Part shown: in pieces, positions 11,397 to 21,703 of the stretch
How positions within the stretch are numbered: the first letter of the stretch is position 1
How the letters are laid out: every line of letters begins with the position of its first letter
Source: Echinarachnius parma
Lineage: Eukaryota; Echinodermata; Echinoidea; Clypeasteroida; Echinarachniidae
NCBI GenBank assembly: GCA_037951105.1
Contig: JBAMJV010012233.1
Location: 1-64,000 of the forward strand
DNA: 64,000 nucleotides
Direction of reading: 5' to 3'
Notes under the pieces: generated by a model
What the model was told of the DNA's origin: nothing
The model's database searches: none
The model's input: only the letters and a program-made list of their open reading frames with translations
Translations under genes and position numbers: made by a program

Positions 11397-13664
11397 TCAA
11401 GAGGGTAACCCCGTGATCGCCGATGTCGGCACTCGTTGAGGGTTGGGATTTACTCCTTTGTTCGTCCTGGATGACCGCCTCAGCCCCGTCACAGCTGGGT
11501 CAACAGCTGGGTCAACTGCTCGTTGGTCCTTCCATGAAAACAAATACCCGATCCCATGATCTCCCTCATCGTCGTCGTCGTCATCGTCCTCATCGCTGCT
11601 TCTGCGCATAATGATGTCATCTTCGACGTTCACATCTTGCTCAGGCTCCGCTACCACTGGGTTAGGCAGAATCGTATCAAGGCCATCATTTTCTTGCCGA
11701 GGATCTGCGACTAGTCTGCGCCGATTGACCCACTTGGCCATCCCTCCAAGGGTGGGTCGAATCTGGAACAGATCTCCTTCCTCGTTCTTCAGCAACACTC
11801 TCTTTTTAACTCTAACTTTGGGTCCATCTACCACACTGCTCTCCCCCAGATCAAATGTTCGATCCTCAGTCCAACATTCCATCTCCACACCTGGCTGAAG
11901 ACAAGAAACCATCTCTACCGGCTCCGCAGACATCCTCTCCACTCTCCTCGTCGATGAGTTGGGTCCCTCAACCACAACATCACACAGTTCTCTTCGCTCC
12001 ACAGCCTCAGCAACATGCGTATCAGGCGGTAGGTGTATCTCAACATTCCCCCTCAACTGTTGACCACCTTCAACCGTACTCTGTGCTGAACTCAGATCCT
12101 CCAACTCTCTTACCAAGACTTCTGCTCCTCGATTCATGTTGTTCCTCTCAATATTGCATATCACTCTCCTAACTGTGCAATGTGGGAAAACCTGTAACCG
12201 TCCTGTTCTCACTGGCAATAGGCAACCGTTGCTCTCCATGGTCATGGGTGCATCAGTTCTGTTACCAAGATCCATCACAAACCCCTCCAACTTTCGCAAG
12301 ATGTTGCATCCTAGCAGAATTGGTTCCACCGATGCTGTGCTCCTGCAATCTCTATCAGCCGCTACCAGGAATCCTCCTTGCAGTGCCTGCCCTCTAATCT
12401 TGATTGGAACCTCGATAAATCCTTCTATTGGCACTTCAATGCCGCCAACACCTACAACGTTGAGGAACACTCCTGCCGTCTCCTGCCGAGCCCCACCCAG
12501 CTTATCCTTCAAACAGCCATGGTACACCGATGCCGGGATAATTGAAGCCTCTGCTCCCGTGTCGAAAATGCATCCGATATCCAATCCAGCAATGTGTACA
12601 GACCCTCTCGGACTAGGTGCCACAAAACGTTCAGCAAAATCTGATGGAACTTGGTGCATATCTATCGTCCCTCTTCTGGCTCCAGGCTGAAGTGAATCCG
12701 TCGTTGGTGAAGGAGGCTGGGGACTCGGCTGCTGCTTCTGTGGACACTCTCGGCTAATGTGTCCTCGCCCTTTGCAGATGAAGCACAGCGTCTCCTCCTC
12801 ACACTCATTCCTCATGTGCCCCGTCTTACCACAGTTGAAGCAGCGGCATTTCCTCTTCTGTGGAGATCTTCCAGCATTCATCTTGCTGTCCACCAATGCT
12901 TCCACACACCTCCTGAGCGATGCCACATCTTCCTTCAGGGATTTCAGCTCACCCTTCAAGTCACCATCGGCTTTCGTTGTGGTTACCATCTGCACATCAG
13001 GACTACTGTGCACCTCTTTAATGGGAATTGTCTTCACCTCTGCTTCCTGACCTCGGAAGAATTCCAGCACGTCCTCCCTCATCTGAAGGAATGTCTTTCC
13101 CTTGGCTGCCAACTCCATCCTGCGCAGCTCCCGCTGCATCCAGGCCTGGTTGCTGCCGGTCACAAATCTCTCTTTCAGGGATGTATCTCTCAACTGTGCT
13201 AAAGCCTGCCTTTCTCCACTACTCAATGCAGCCTTCTCCATCCTGGCGTAGAGTCGCATCAGTGCCCTGCTGTAATCGGCCATCGTCTCACCACGGTGCT
13301 GCGTCCTACTGTGGAATTCCGCCGTTAAAGACTGAACGGTATCTAATGTGCCAAACAAAGACCGCAGCACGGCAACCAACTGGTCCACATCCTTAAGAAT
13401 ACTATCCTCTCTGCACAGCACTTCTTCCTTGGCCACTCCTGCCAGATGGTCTACCAGAGACTGTGCCTTAGCCGCATCATCTAGGTTGTAGTGGCGACAA
13501 TAGCAGTCAAAACTGTCCAACCACTCCTGCAGCGACAAATCTCCAACCACCTGTGGCGAACCCTTGAACTTGCCCAACTTAAATGGCGGTGGAGCCTTCT
13601 GTACATTTAGTCCCTGCATCACATTGGTAAGGGTCTCTAACATCTTCGTCATTGCCTCGGCCAT
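11397..13664 (-). CDS. Retrotransposon Gag-protease polyprotein, 755 aa
   Basis: The frame is uninterrupted. Residues about 30-210 form the Gag region (L-Q-E-W-L-D near 46; R-T-Q-H-R-G-E-T-M-A-D-Y near 120-131). Two CX2CX4HX4C zinc knuckles lie at C275/C278/H283/C288 and C294/C297/H302/C307 and would bind RNA. The aspartic protease carries its D-T-G at 368-370. From about residue 590 the protein looks like the tail of a Pol polyprotein (K-W-V-N-R-R-R-L, then an acidic D-rich run and R-R-S-S-R-T-N-K-G), so RT to the integrase core seems to have been deleted in frame; that last step is inference. Several G+C-rich open frames on the opposite strand are shadows. Confidence 0.88.
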   Translation of the reverse strand: MAEAMTKMLETLTNVMQGLNVQKAPPPFKLGKFKGSPQVVGDLSLQEWLDSFDCYCRHYNLDDAAKAQSLVDHLAGVAKEEVLCREDSILKDVDQLVAVLRSLFGTLDTVQSLTAEFHSRTQHRGETMADYSRALMRLYARMEKAALSSGERQALAQLRDTSLKERFVTGSNQAWMQRELRRMELAAKGKTFLQMREDVLEFFRGQEAEVKTIPIKEVHSSPDVQMVTTTKADGDLKGELKSLKEDVASLRRCVEALVDSKMNAGRSPQKRKCRCFNCGKTGHMRNECEEETLCFICKGRGHISRECPQKQQPSPQPPSPTTDSLQPGARRGTIDMHQVPSDFAERFVAPSPRGSVHIAGLDIGCIFDTGAEASIIPASVYHGCLKDKLGGARQETAGVFLNVVGVGGIEVPIEGFIEVPIKIRGQALQGGFLVAADRDCRSTASVEPILLGCNILRKLEGFVMDLGNRTDAPMTMESNGCLLPVRTGRLQVFPHCTVRRVICNIERNNMNRGAEVLVRELEDLSSAQSTVEGGQQLRGNVEIHLPPDTHVAEAVERRELCDVVVEGPNSSTRRVERMSAEPVEMVSCLQPGVEMECWTEDRTFDLGESSVVDGPKVRVKKRVLLKNEEGDLFQIRPTLGGMAKWVNRRRLVADPRQENDGLDTILPNPVVAEPEQDVNVEDDIIMRRSSDEDDDDDDDEGDHGIGYLFSWKDQRAVDPAVDPAVTGLRRSSRTNKGVNPNPQRVPTSAITGLPS

Positions 13665-13779
13665 CGTTACAAAGGCTGTTGAAAGAAATGTACTGGGGGA
13701 AAAAAGGTAAGTTACAACTTACTCTAAGATACTGAACACTAACTTACTGAACACTTACAACCAGTCAATACTCTGATTG

Positions 13780-14100
13780 ATAACAGTTGATTCAGTTCTT
13801 CAGTTCTAGAGTTCTTCACAGTTCTAGACAGAAATCAGTTCGGAAGTCTTTCCGAGCTGTCGTTAGTGCAGGTCATCTATTCCCGAGCTGTCATCAACAA
13901 AGCTCGGTCATCAGCACGGATAATCTTTCCGAGCTGTTCTTCGTAGGACACCTATCCGAGCTGTCTTCAAAGAGCTCGGTCACCAGCACGGTTGTCTATC
14001 CGAGCTGTCGGCGCACACCGTCCATCCGAGCTGTCATCAGTATAGCTCGGTTTCTAGCACGGACAATCTACCCGAGCTGTCTGCTGCAAAAATTCTGTAA
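13780..14100 (-). repeat. 5' leader repeats with CCGAGCT / AGCTCGG hairpins
   Basis: Seven or more CCGAGCTGTC units; at least three are followed after 9-12 bases by AGCTCGG, giving short stem-loops. A longer unit (CACGG, about 10 bases, CCGAGCTGT) recurs about every 110-120 bp. It lies between the primer-binding site and the gag start, where retroelements usually keep packaging signals. Confidence 0.6.
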
Positions 14101-14298
14101 TCGGCGTGAACCCTGCAGACTAGTCCGCTCCGCGCCGTCGTTCGCTGAAGAAGTCCTCTTCGCTGAAGAAGTCCTCTCTGCGCCGTTCACATCCAGCGCC
14201 GTCGTTCCTCGCAGAGCCTTCAGTCTAGTCCGAGCTCAGCGCCGTCGGTGGGTTGCCTCGTGGAGACCAGGGGGTTTCTGTCGTCATCGTCTGCGGTC

Positions 14299-14316
14299 AT
14301 CCCATCCTCGTCGCCA
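14299..14316 (-). other. Candidate primer-binding site
   Basis: Read on the minus strand, TGGCGACGAGGATGGGAT starts 3 nt inside the 5' LTR. TGG complements the CCA end of a tRNA. The tRNA partner is not identified. Confidence 0.55.
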
Positions 14317-14319
14317 GTT

Positions 14320-14862
14320 TGTCGTGGTACGTTAGATGAGGCCGAAGGACACACAGTAACAAGTTTGTTAGGTTGCTCTGGTTATTTATTCATCAGCCAC
14401 GGTATCTCTCATAATGTCGAGATTCTCGCAGAAGACAAAAACCCCAAGGTCTATGCAGACCCACAGACTGCACACAACTACGGCTCCAGCAGCCCCTCAA
14501 GCAGCCATCTATCTGCTCAGCATGCAGGCACGGTAAACTAGCTGCAAAGCCACGCCCTGGCAAAGGCAAAACAGCAGGCCCGGAAACCTCGGAAGTCTGA
14601 ACACAGGAACAGTGACAGAATACACCCAAACTTGACCATGTCAAATGTGCTTCTCCGATGTTTCCCTATACTAACACCTGCACTATAACATAAGCGTGGG
14701 CGGCGGCTAACACACTCATTATCCGTCCGCGAATCTAAATATAACATGTATTGTAAACTAATTTGCATAATTGGACTCGGTGCGGAATGTGACATTAACT
14801 AACTTGCATAATTGGACAAGTCCGCGATTTACATACGATATAAACTAGTCCGCATTCCCACA
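14320..14862 (-). repeat. 5' LTR (in element orientation)
   Basis: Same length as the other LTR; differences noted are in the stretch CTATGCAGACCCACAGACTG, where the partner has CTATACAGAGCCAAAGACTG. Confidence 0.88.
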
Positions 14863-16190
14863 TTTATATTTAGCGTCATACACAGTTCTGACATCATCAT
14901 ATGACACATAAACACATATGTGATTACAAATTAAGTATACATTTATCATATTAGTGATTGCGATCATGATAGTGATATAATATATTACTTGACGGAAAAG
15001 ATAAATACATCTATAAAAGTGTTCGCCACTATTGTTAAGTATGTATCTTTTATCGATACAATCATGAATTATATAATACATGTTTATGCTTTGTATAGTA
15101 AGGGTGCGTGCAAATGATTTTTATTGTAGATTCAATTGTTTGCCTATATTTTATTAGGCATTTAGCGGTTGCAGTACCGATTTGATGAAAACGAAGTACA
15201 GTGTTCCCACTTATACTCACATACTAGCCCTTTATTAGATTAGTAATAACATTCAAATTAGATATGAAGATATTTGCCTATACATTGTGAGACTTTATAT
15301 ACATAAGTGTCGTATGGATTAACTAAGTATACTGATCTTGTTTAAACAACAATACCTAGACATTCGTTAAAGAATATTATTCAGTTATTTTGTAGATACC
15401 TTAATCAAATTATTTTTAGATGAAGTGTATGCCTACATTTTCTATAATATATTTGCTATAATTCCTATATTTTCAAGTTGTTCCTGGTAATGTTTCTAAT
15501 TTTGTTGTCACAAACAAAAATGTTTTTGGTATTTCTTCTCGGGTTTGAGATGATATATTCTAAATGCTAATACAATTTGTATTCAAAATATATAAATAGT
15601 GTGTTTATCATAGTGGACATTTTATGAGTTCCATGTTGATTAAATGCATGAGTAGTTTAATCATGTACTTAGCCAAAGATGTGATAATCATGAGATACTC
15701 ATACCCATGTTTAGAGGGTTAGTTTCATTTCTAATAACAATAATACATCATAGAGTTGTATTATCATATTGAATCGCATAGCGGACTCCATATTCTTGAT
15801 AATATAGCGGTATAATCTGAAATACCATTACGCTGATTTAGTATTGAAAATTTAATTCAAAGGTACGGTAACGTTTGATTGGAGCGCAACAAAAGATATA
15901 TTCTCATGATAGAAATGTGTTATTTGCCTTTTTAGAGTTGGATGCTCTTGACAAAGAATACTTGTGCAAAGAAATACTCCCCAATTTTGTCACGGTACAT
16001 GGTTATCATGAATTGGTACTAATTGAAAACTGACACAATAATTGTATTCTTACGGAGTAATAAAAGCCTGAATTATGTATTCAAATCGAAGATAATAATC
16101 TGAACTCTCGACTGAAATCGTTTAGCGTCATACACAGTTCCAACATCACCATATGCCACATTACGTATGATCCAACAACATAGCCTATTT
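14863..16190. other. Interior of the hAT-like element
   Basis: A+T-rich with no open frame above 80 codons and no transposase motif seen. It is interrupted only by the LTR element, so this is the non-coding body of a deletion derivative. Confidence 0.5.
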
Positions 16191-16686
16191 CCAATAATGA
16201 GTCCCGAGGGGCGAAGCTACCGAGGGCTTGGGCAGAGTCAAATAGGGAGGGTTTGGGAGGGAGTATCCCCCTCCCACGGAGAAGACTTTGCATTTATATA
16301 TGTACTTAAATTACGCAATTTGGTGCATGTCACACAAGCAGCCAGAGCAATGCCAGCCTACACTGGAACTACGTGTCCCGGTATACGGAAAAAAATACTC
16401 ACCCCAGACCATACGCAAGTTACACAACGAACTGAGATAATCTGTTCGCGCGCGAAGCGCGCAGCGAAAATTGAAAGTGGATGATTGTATACATTACTTT
16501 TTGGACGTTAGAATTAACAAGTCTTAGCTCATACAAATAATGTTTTCTTTCCCACTCGTATACAGATACACACACAAATATATATATCCTTCCCTAAGAC
16601 CTGGGGGGATGATTGTACATGTCATCCCCCCACCTTGTGAGGTGGGGGATGCATACCCCTCATCCCCCCCGTTGTCTACGCCCCTG

Positions 16687-17020
16687 CTGTAAACCATTGA
16701 GAATTGTAATCCAATAATGAGCTATATCTGCATAATTTTAGATAATACATACTGTAATAAACTCTTTCAGCAAATGGTACATGCTAATTGTAGTGGGAGT
16801 TATTGTATACCTAAGTAAGTTGCATAAATATGTTAACCTAGGTATAACATTCACACGGATTATGGTTTAACGACATTTCACTGAGATAAAATTAAATGAA
16901 ACGAAGGTGTACTAGGAACTAAGATCAAATTATTGGGATATCCTATACCGTACTGCGAAATAAACAGATTCCCCCTGCATGTGATTATGATTCACTGTTT
17001 GAAAGCTACTATTGTACACA
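16687..17020. other. Conserved upstream segment of gene B
   Basis: Aligns with 60580-60735 plus 61389-61570 upstream of gene C (CAGCAAATGGTACATGCTAATT; GGTATAACATTCACACGGATTATGG). Confidence 0.75.
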
Positions 17021-17021
17021 T

Positions 17022-17252
17022 GAAGGGTTTAGTTCCAAAAGGCGTTAAATCTACTTTCCATGAAAAATAGAGTTACTGACATTAGTTCATTGATAACTTA
17101 CTAGCTTTTAAAAAGTTACGCAATGGAAATACACATAGGACGTTTCATTTTCATATTCCCATAGACATGTGTACAAAGTTGGGCAAAGAAATTAATTTTC
17201 TCCAAAGTTGAAAAGGCGGATATAACGCCTTTGGAAATAAGCTCTCCAAAAT
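17022..17252. mobile_element. Inverted-repeat element of the AGGCGTTAAATC family
   Basis: GTTCCAAAAGGCGTTAAATC at the left is roughly inverted as GGATATAACGCCTTTGGAAATAAG at the right. It is shared with 61570-61800, so it was present before the gene B / gene C duplication. Confidence 0.65.
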
Positions 17253-17509
17253 CATTGCACGATGTACATAGCTGCAGAATCATTACACAATGTACAATGT
17301 ATAACATGCATACAAAGCAAATATGAAACCAAACGCTGTACATCTGAATATTGAACAACTATTGTTCATAATAATACAAAAGCACCATTACGGGAGAGCG
17401 TTTATGAATGGTGTATTTTTGGAATAAAAGAATCATTGACACTAAGTCAAGTTAAATAAAAAATTATTTGGACTTTGCTACATGCAAATGACAGTTTCGG
17501 TTTTCCCTG

Positions 17510-18099
17510 TTTAAAGAGATCTATTAACTTTTCTGACAAGTGCATAAAATAGTGAATGGTTGATGAAATATGTAATTGTGTGACCTAATATGTCCACTCA
17601 GTGAGGTGTGTGAATATTCCACGGCAACTAAATGTCATATGCCCGAGTAATGAGCGAAAATGCAAGGTGGTATTTGCCACAAAGCACTGCACTTGTACTT
17701 TCTACACAGTTTAAAGTATACAGCAGTAAAAAATCCGAACACTTCAATCATAAATATCTTTATTACGAAGGAGAAATTGATCCATGTTTCCTCCAGGAAT
17801 ACGATTACAATGAGATACCGTAGAACACCATCGTCAAGCACCCCCAAGCACCAATATGCATCTTGCTTTTAAAGAGCGCCCGCTCTCTGTCCAAACGGGA
17901 AACTTTAATCAAGAATGCAAATAATGGTGAGGAATATTCATGAGGATAATAATGGAGGTGAATCTCATGGAAACGTCTTTAAAAGCAAGATGCGTATAGG
18001 TGCTTGGGGGTGCTTGACGATGGTGTTCTACGGTATGTGAGAACCGCTAGAGTTTAGGTAAGTTTTGTCAATTTTGACAATGTTACTAGATCCCTTTAA
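17510..18099. mobile_element. TTAA-ended element, family 3, carrying a nested 216-bp palindrome
   Basis: Left end TTTAAAGAGATC, right end CTAGATCCCTTTAA. The paralogous copy is 62088-62455, about 220 bp shorter because it lacks the nested insert. Confidence 0.75.
17818..18033. mobile_element. 216-bp palindromic TA-inserting element
   Basis: CCGTAGAACACCATCGTCAA at the left is exactly inverted at the right, with arms of at least 35 bp and further pairing AGCAAGATGC / GCATCTTGCT inside. TA flanks both ends (17816-17817, 18034-18035) and the paralogue reads GAGATATGTGAG with a single TA. TA duplication fits Tc1/mariner-type mobilisation. Confidence 0.88.
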
Positions 18100-18499
18100 G
18101 TCATGATCGGAGGAGTGACAATGCGATGTGCAGGGAAATACCATGTGTATACACTAAACAGCATAACCTTACATACGACAAGCTATAATGGTAACGACGT
18201 ACGCTCTTAACAGGCCCTACAAACTATATTTTCAAAGTAAATTTAAATTTGCAGTCCAAACATTCCAGGATACCACATTTGGTGTCCTTTCCTTTGTTTT
18301 ACTTTTTCTTTATTGTGGTCATCAGAATTCCATACACATTGGAGGAGAGGATGCTGTTGAATTGCTGGCGCCATACAATACAAGTTGTATGTAGCATGAT
18401 CATAATCCTCAGTCAAACGCAAAGAGCCGTAATGACAAATTACTGTCATATCGGATGATGAATATGTAAGAAAACGGACCAGAACCACGACGGAGCCCT

Positions 18500-18889
18500 A
18501 TGACCAGTGGGGAAGCCGCAGGGGGGAGGGGGGGGGGGGGGAGGGGGGCACGGTGATATAATCATACAAAATGGACACTGTTTACTGTTTATTTACAATT
18601 GATGTCAGATTGTATCACATTCTGCCCATTGTGTTTGAGTACAATCGAAAAGCGTTCTCAAACGTTTTTCAGTTCAATCAAACATATGATCAGTGTGACA
18701 TTTTAACAAATTTTAAGCTCATTTCATGCTGTTACCATGAGCCAAACAACGAGGTAAAGAAGATATTACCGGGGGAAATAATGTTAAAGCTAAAAACGAA
18801 GTTGGTCAAAATGTTGATAAAGATAATGGATCACATGAATATTTTGGCCATGGTAGAATTGTGATTGTTTTTGTGTAGCAATATGTTGA
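18500..18889 (+). promoter_or_regulatory. Proximal upstream region of gene B
   Basis: Nearly identical to 62860-63243 above gene C, apart from small indels and a poly-G tract (18525-18543). It contains a 97-codon open frame (18571-18864) that is broken in the copy (63149), so I do not call it a gene. Confidence 0.5.
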
Positions 18890-18897
18890 TATAAAAA
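18890..18897 (+). promoter_or_regulatory. TATA box candidate, gene B
   Basis: TATAAAAA, conserved with its flanks at 63244-63251 above gene C. Transcription would start about 25-30 nt downstream, near 18920. Confidence 0.5.
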
Positions 18898-18919
18898 CAA
18901 AGATTATACATCATATCAT

Positions 18920-19129
18920 TGTTTAAGAAGACAATGTGTGTCGTTATTAGCATTTTCTCCGGCGATCTACATGCTACAGTCCACGGAAAAGTGAGACAGG
19001 GGCAGCCTTTCATGGCATCGCGACTCGCGCAACACGAACACGCCATTTTGACATAGTCTCTTCACAAGACAACCTGAATGCATAGCAGGGACTCCCAGCC
19101 TATATTCGACGTATTTTGTCTACCATCAG
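18920..19129 (+). other. Gene B first exon with 5' leader (proposed)
   Basis: Ends at a consensus donor CATCAG|gtaagt (19129/19130). The leader has a 15-codon upstream frame (19012-19056) preserved in gene C (from 63374). The proposed start is a model based on the TATA box, not on transcripts. Confidence 0.5.
19078..19129 (+). CDS. Gene B: putative first coding segment
   Basis: ATG at 19078 opens 17 codons (M-H-S-R-D-S-Q-P...) and ends in phase 1 at the donor. The copy in gene C (63441-63492) keeps the ATG, frame and length, with S to F at residue 6. There is no signal-peptide-like hydrophobic stretch. The phase does not match the simplest acceptor of exon 20728-20860, so either an exon is missing between them or this first exon is non-coding. 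Confidence 0.45.
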
Positions 19130-19509
19130 GTAAGTCCACTTTATAATGAGAGACAATTTGCGGGATTAAATTTATAATGTCATAAATGGTAAAAAATAAT
19201 AATACATGTTTTGCGAATTAATTGGTGTGCAATTATTTTAATCCGTTGATCATTTTTACCGAACGGAATCATAATGCTAATAACGATATAGCATGTTTAC
19301 TGTGTATTATTTTGTTCATAAACGAGTGCGTTGTAAAAACACGTACATGAAAGCACAACCAATATTGGATTTGTGTAGAACAACATGTTGATATATTGCG
19401 TTCATAAATATGATTTATATATGACGTGTGTTGGTCGATTTGATACACTTAATTATAAGGAAACCGTAATACTTAAAGGGGTAATTAAATATAAGGAAAC
19501 CGTAATAAC

Positions 19510-19953
19510 TTAAAGGGAACGTTGTGTTTTAGTATAGAGGGCACTACACAACAAAACATAAATTGTTAAATAATGAAAATTCGCATAGTATTTGTAATAA
19601 TTGTGGGGCCCCACAAGTATTCGATAATTTTGAACCAACCATTACAAAAAAGAAGTAATGCTTCCTCTTTTCAAAAATGTACAAAATATGTTTTTAAATA
19701 GTTGTTGATTATTTCTATATCTCATCATTTTGTCAACAAAACATCACGTGCACATTAGTTTAATTAAAATGGTTGAAACCAATATGTTTTCAGAAAGCGC
19801 CCTTTTGAGTTTTAACGGCTCTTTTTATGAGAACCGGCTTTTTACTTAGTCATTTGTTATTCAATTCAAGCATGGTGGTGTAAACTATTAGTTTGTAATG
19901 TGATGGTGCAGGTTTATTGTACTCTCTTTACCAAAACTCAACTATCCCTTTAA
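19510..19953. mobile_element. TTAA-ended inverted-repeat element, family 1
   Basis: TTAAAGGGAACGTTGTGTTTTAG left end and CTCAACTATCCCTTTAA right end. In the gene C copy the equivalent interval (about 19443-20296) is missing altogether. Confidence 0.7.
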
Positions 19954-20223
19954 TCGTTTTGACGATCATAGGCTCTTAACTGTGAGACATATTGTACGAT
20001 TTATATCCATTTATTTAGTTATTAACGGTTTCATGATTTAAACCATACATGATGTATAATGAATAAATAAAATAAACTCGAGATTTCTCTGAAAACAATC
20101 TGTTTATAATAAGGCTTTATGATTTTATGAAAAGCAATAAAAACTCATTATCCATATCGATTGATATTAAAAACGGTTAGATGTAAGATATGGATAAAGT
20201 TTAATTAGTAACAGATTTTCTTC

Positions 20224-20610
20224 TTTAAAGGGACTAAGTAGCATTGTCCAAATCCTCAAAATCTAATTGGAATTCTAGCAGTTCCCACATAACTTGATGT
20301 ATTCGTATTTACAATAAAAGCATAGGATAGGTTTCAGTTTTTCACAGTTCCATTTCGTTAAACAGATATTGACGATTGAAGTGTTCAGATGTTAAATTAT
20401 CCACTGGACAGTGAAAACCGTGTACAACGTGTGTGCAATGAGTTAGTGAATATCACTGTGTACGTTTGCTCATTACCTGGCTATATAACGTCCATTTAAT
20501 TTGAAATTTTCACACAACACCCAGTTGACATATACTATAACAACAATATACATTGTAGAAACCACTCATCATTTTTGGAATGTGTCAACAAAGTTACTAC
20601 ATCCCTTAAA
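20224..20610. mobile_element. TTAA-ended inverted-repeat element, family 3
   Basis: Left end TTTAAAGGGACTAAGTAGCATTGT, right end AAGTTACTACATCCCTTAA. Confidence 0.7.
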
Positions 20611-20727
20611 AAGTCAACATATACTATTTATATTAGTTATTGTATGTTTATATCATAAATGTCCACACTATTATATTTGTACTAAACACAATCGTATCGT
20701 GGTCATTATTATTTCGTAATCAATCAG

Positions 20728-20860
20728 TATCAAAGATACCAAGCTGATATAACAAGAGATAACAAGCTGTCTGGAGTCCCGGTCAAAGAGATGGTCGAAG
20801 CTATGAAAACGTCCGGGCCTTCGAATGTAGCAGAGACATGCTTCCCTGATGAGTTCAAAG
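20728..20860 (+). CDS. Gene B: exon of unknown function
   Basis: The acceptor ...caatcag ends at 20727 and a strong donor (AAAG|gtaagc) follows 20860. The single open frame reads Y-Q-R-Y-Q-A-D-I-T-R-D..., with the later stretch P-V-K-E-M-V-E-A-M-K-T-S-G-P-S-N, and ends C-F-P-D-E-F-K plus one base (phase 1). That phase equals the entry phase of exon 31057-31164. I recognise no domain. The acceptor is weak in pyrimidines, and the exon could begin with an internal ATG (20793 region) if upstream sequence is non-coding. Confidence 0.55.
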
Positions 20861-21700
20861 GTAAGCAGAAGGCAGCAGACATATACCTCTTGGTCTGAGT
20901 CATATGTGATAACAGTCCTATGAGCATGCTGATACAGGACACTCTGTTGAAATAATAAACCACTGTACAGCTGCATTTCAAATTGATACAATCAAATAAT
21001 CAATACTGTCATGATTGACACAATAGAGAATAAAAAGGAAGATAACTAGATTTTGAATTCGTCATACTTCGACGAATTAAGGTGATACGTAACGATATAG
21101 GTTATGATGAAATAATGATTCAAAGAATATCTACTCAATTATCACATAAATAATATCAGACACCCCCCCCCCCCCCCCCCCGAAAAAAGAAGAAAAAATA
21201 GAAGAAAGTAACAAAATATTGCCTCGAGTTCGAACCAAAGACAATTAGACAACTATATCTCGAGTAATAGGTCGTCGAAGACACCAACCCTTATTCATTT
21301 GACAGATTGAAAAATAATGTATGAGTAAAATATCGCACTCTGCATTTGCCAATGCAAGATATAATGTTGATGCGCGGCAGACTAATCACAATTTTATAGA
21401 GACACACTTTAGTTCATAAATTCATATTGTTGGATAGCTGAGACAATATCACTTTTAGAGCATAACCTTAGCTACAACATATCAAAATATGGGAGAAAAT
21501 CGGTGGAGAATCAGCGAGATATGGTCGGAAGTCCGCTGTGATCGATTTCAAAATCAATTAAACTCGGTTAAAATTCGCATTTTCAAATTTAACCCTCAAT
21601 ATGATGACGTCATAACATTTACTTGGCATAAATGAGGTATGAATTCGTATCTACAACTCATAATCTATCCGAAAATTAAAACAAAATTGGGAGTTTATGG
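20861..21700. other. Intron sequence of gene B
   Basis: Contains a poly-C tract (21164-21181) and otherwise unremarkable A+T-rich DNA; short open frames on the minus strand over the exon are shadows. Confidence 0.4.
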
Positions 21701-21703
21701 ACT

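Larger units (their letters stand above)
9882..14862 (-). mobile_element. LTR retrotransposon (Ty3-type), internally deleted
   Basis: Two 543-bp direct repeats (9882-10424 and 14320-14862) differ at only three sites that I can see, and TTTA flanks both outer ends as a 4-bp duplication. Transcription is on the minus strand. LTRs run TGTGGGAATG...CCACGACA in that sense. One 755-codon reading frame supplies Gag and protease; no reverse transcriptase, RNase H or integrase core fits in the remaining space. It would depend on a complete relative. The near-identity of the LTRs implies recent insertion. Confidence 0.88.
9309..16686. mobile_element. hAT-like composite element with a nested LTR retrotransposon
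   Basis: The left end CAGTGGCGTAGAC and right end GTCTACGCCCCTG are imperfect inverses. An exact 8-bp duplication CTGTAAAC flanks them at 9301-9308 and 16687-16694. The paralogous locus at about 60578 has a single GGCTATAAACCATTG, an empty site. An 8-bp duplication and CAG-type ends fit hAT transposons. Without the 4,981-bp LTR element about 2.4 kb remain, with no transposase recognised. Segments near 9600-9700 and 16190-16300 are similar to each other (GGGAG...CCTCCCACGG, then TTTTGCATTT). Confidence 0.75.

Noticed and set aside
11423..13396. Many open frames on the + strand, up to 184 codons
   Set aside because: They are antisense to the Gag-protease frame, whose G+C content keeps the opposite strand open. 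None has a recognisable domain.
9882..14862. Endogenous retrovirus with envelope
   Set aside because: No envelope-like frame, and no space for one; the element is an internally deleted LTR retrotransposon.
18571..18864. 97-codon open frame upstream of gene B as a gene
   Set aside because: The gene C copy is frameshifted and stops earlier, and the frame sits in the presumed promoter.
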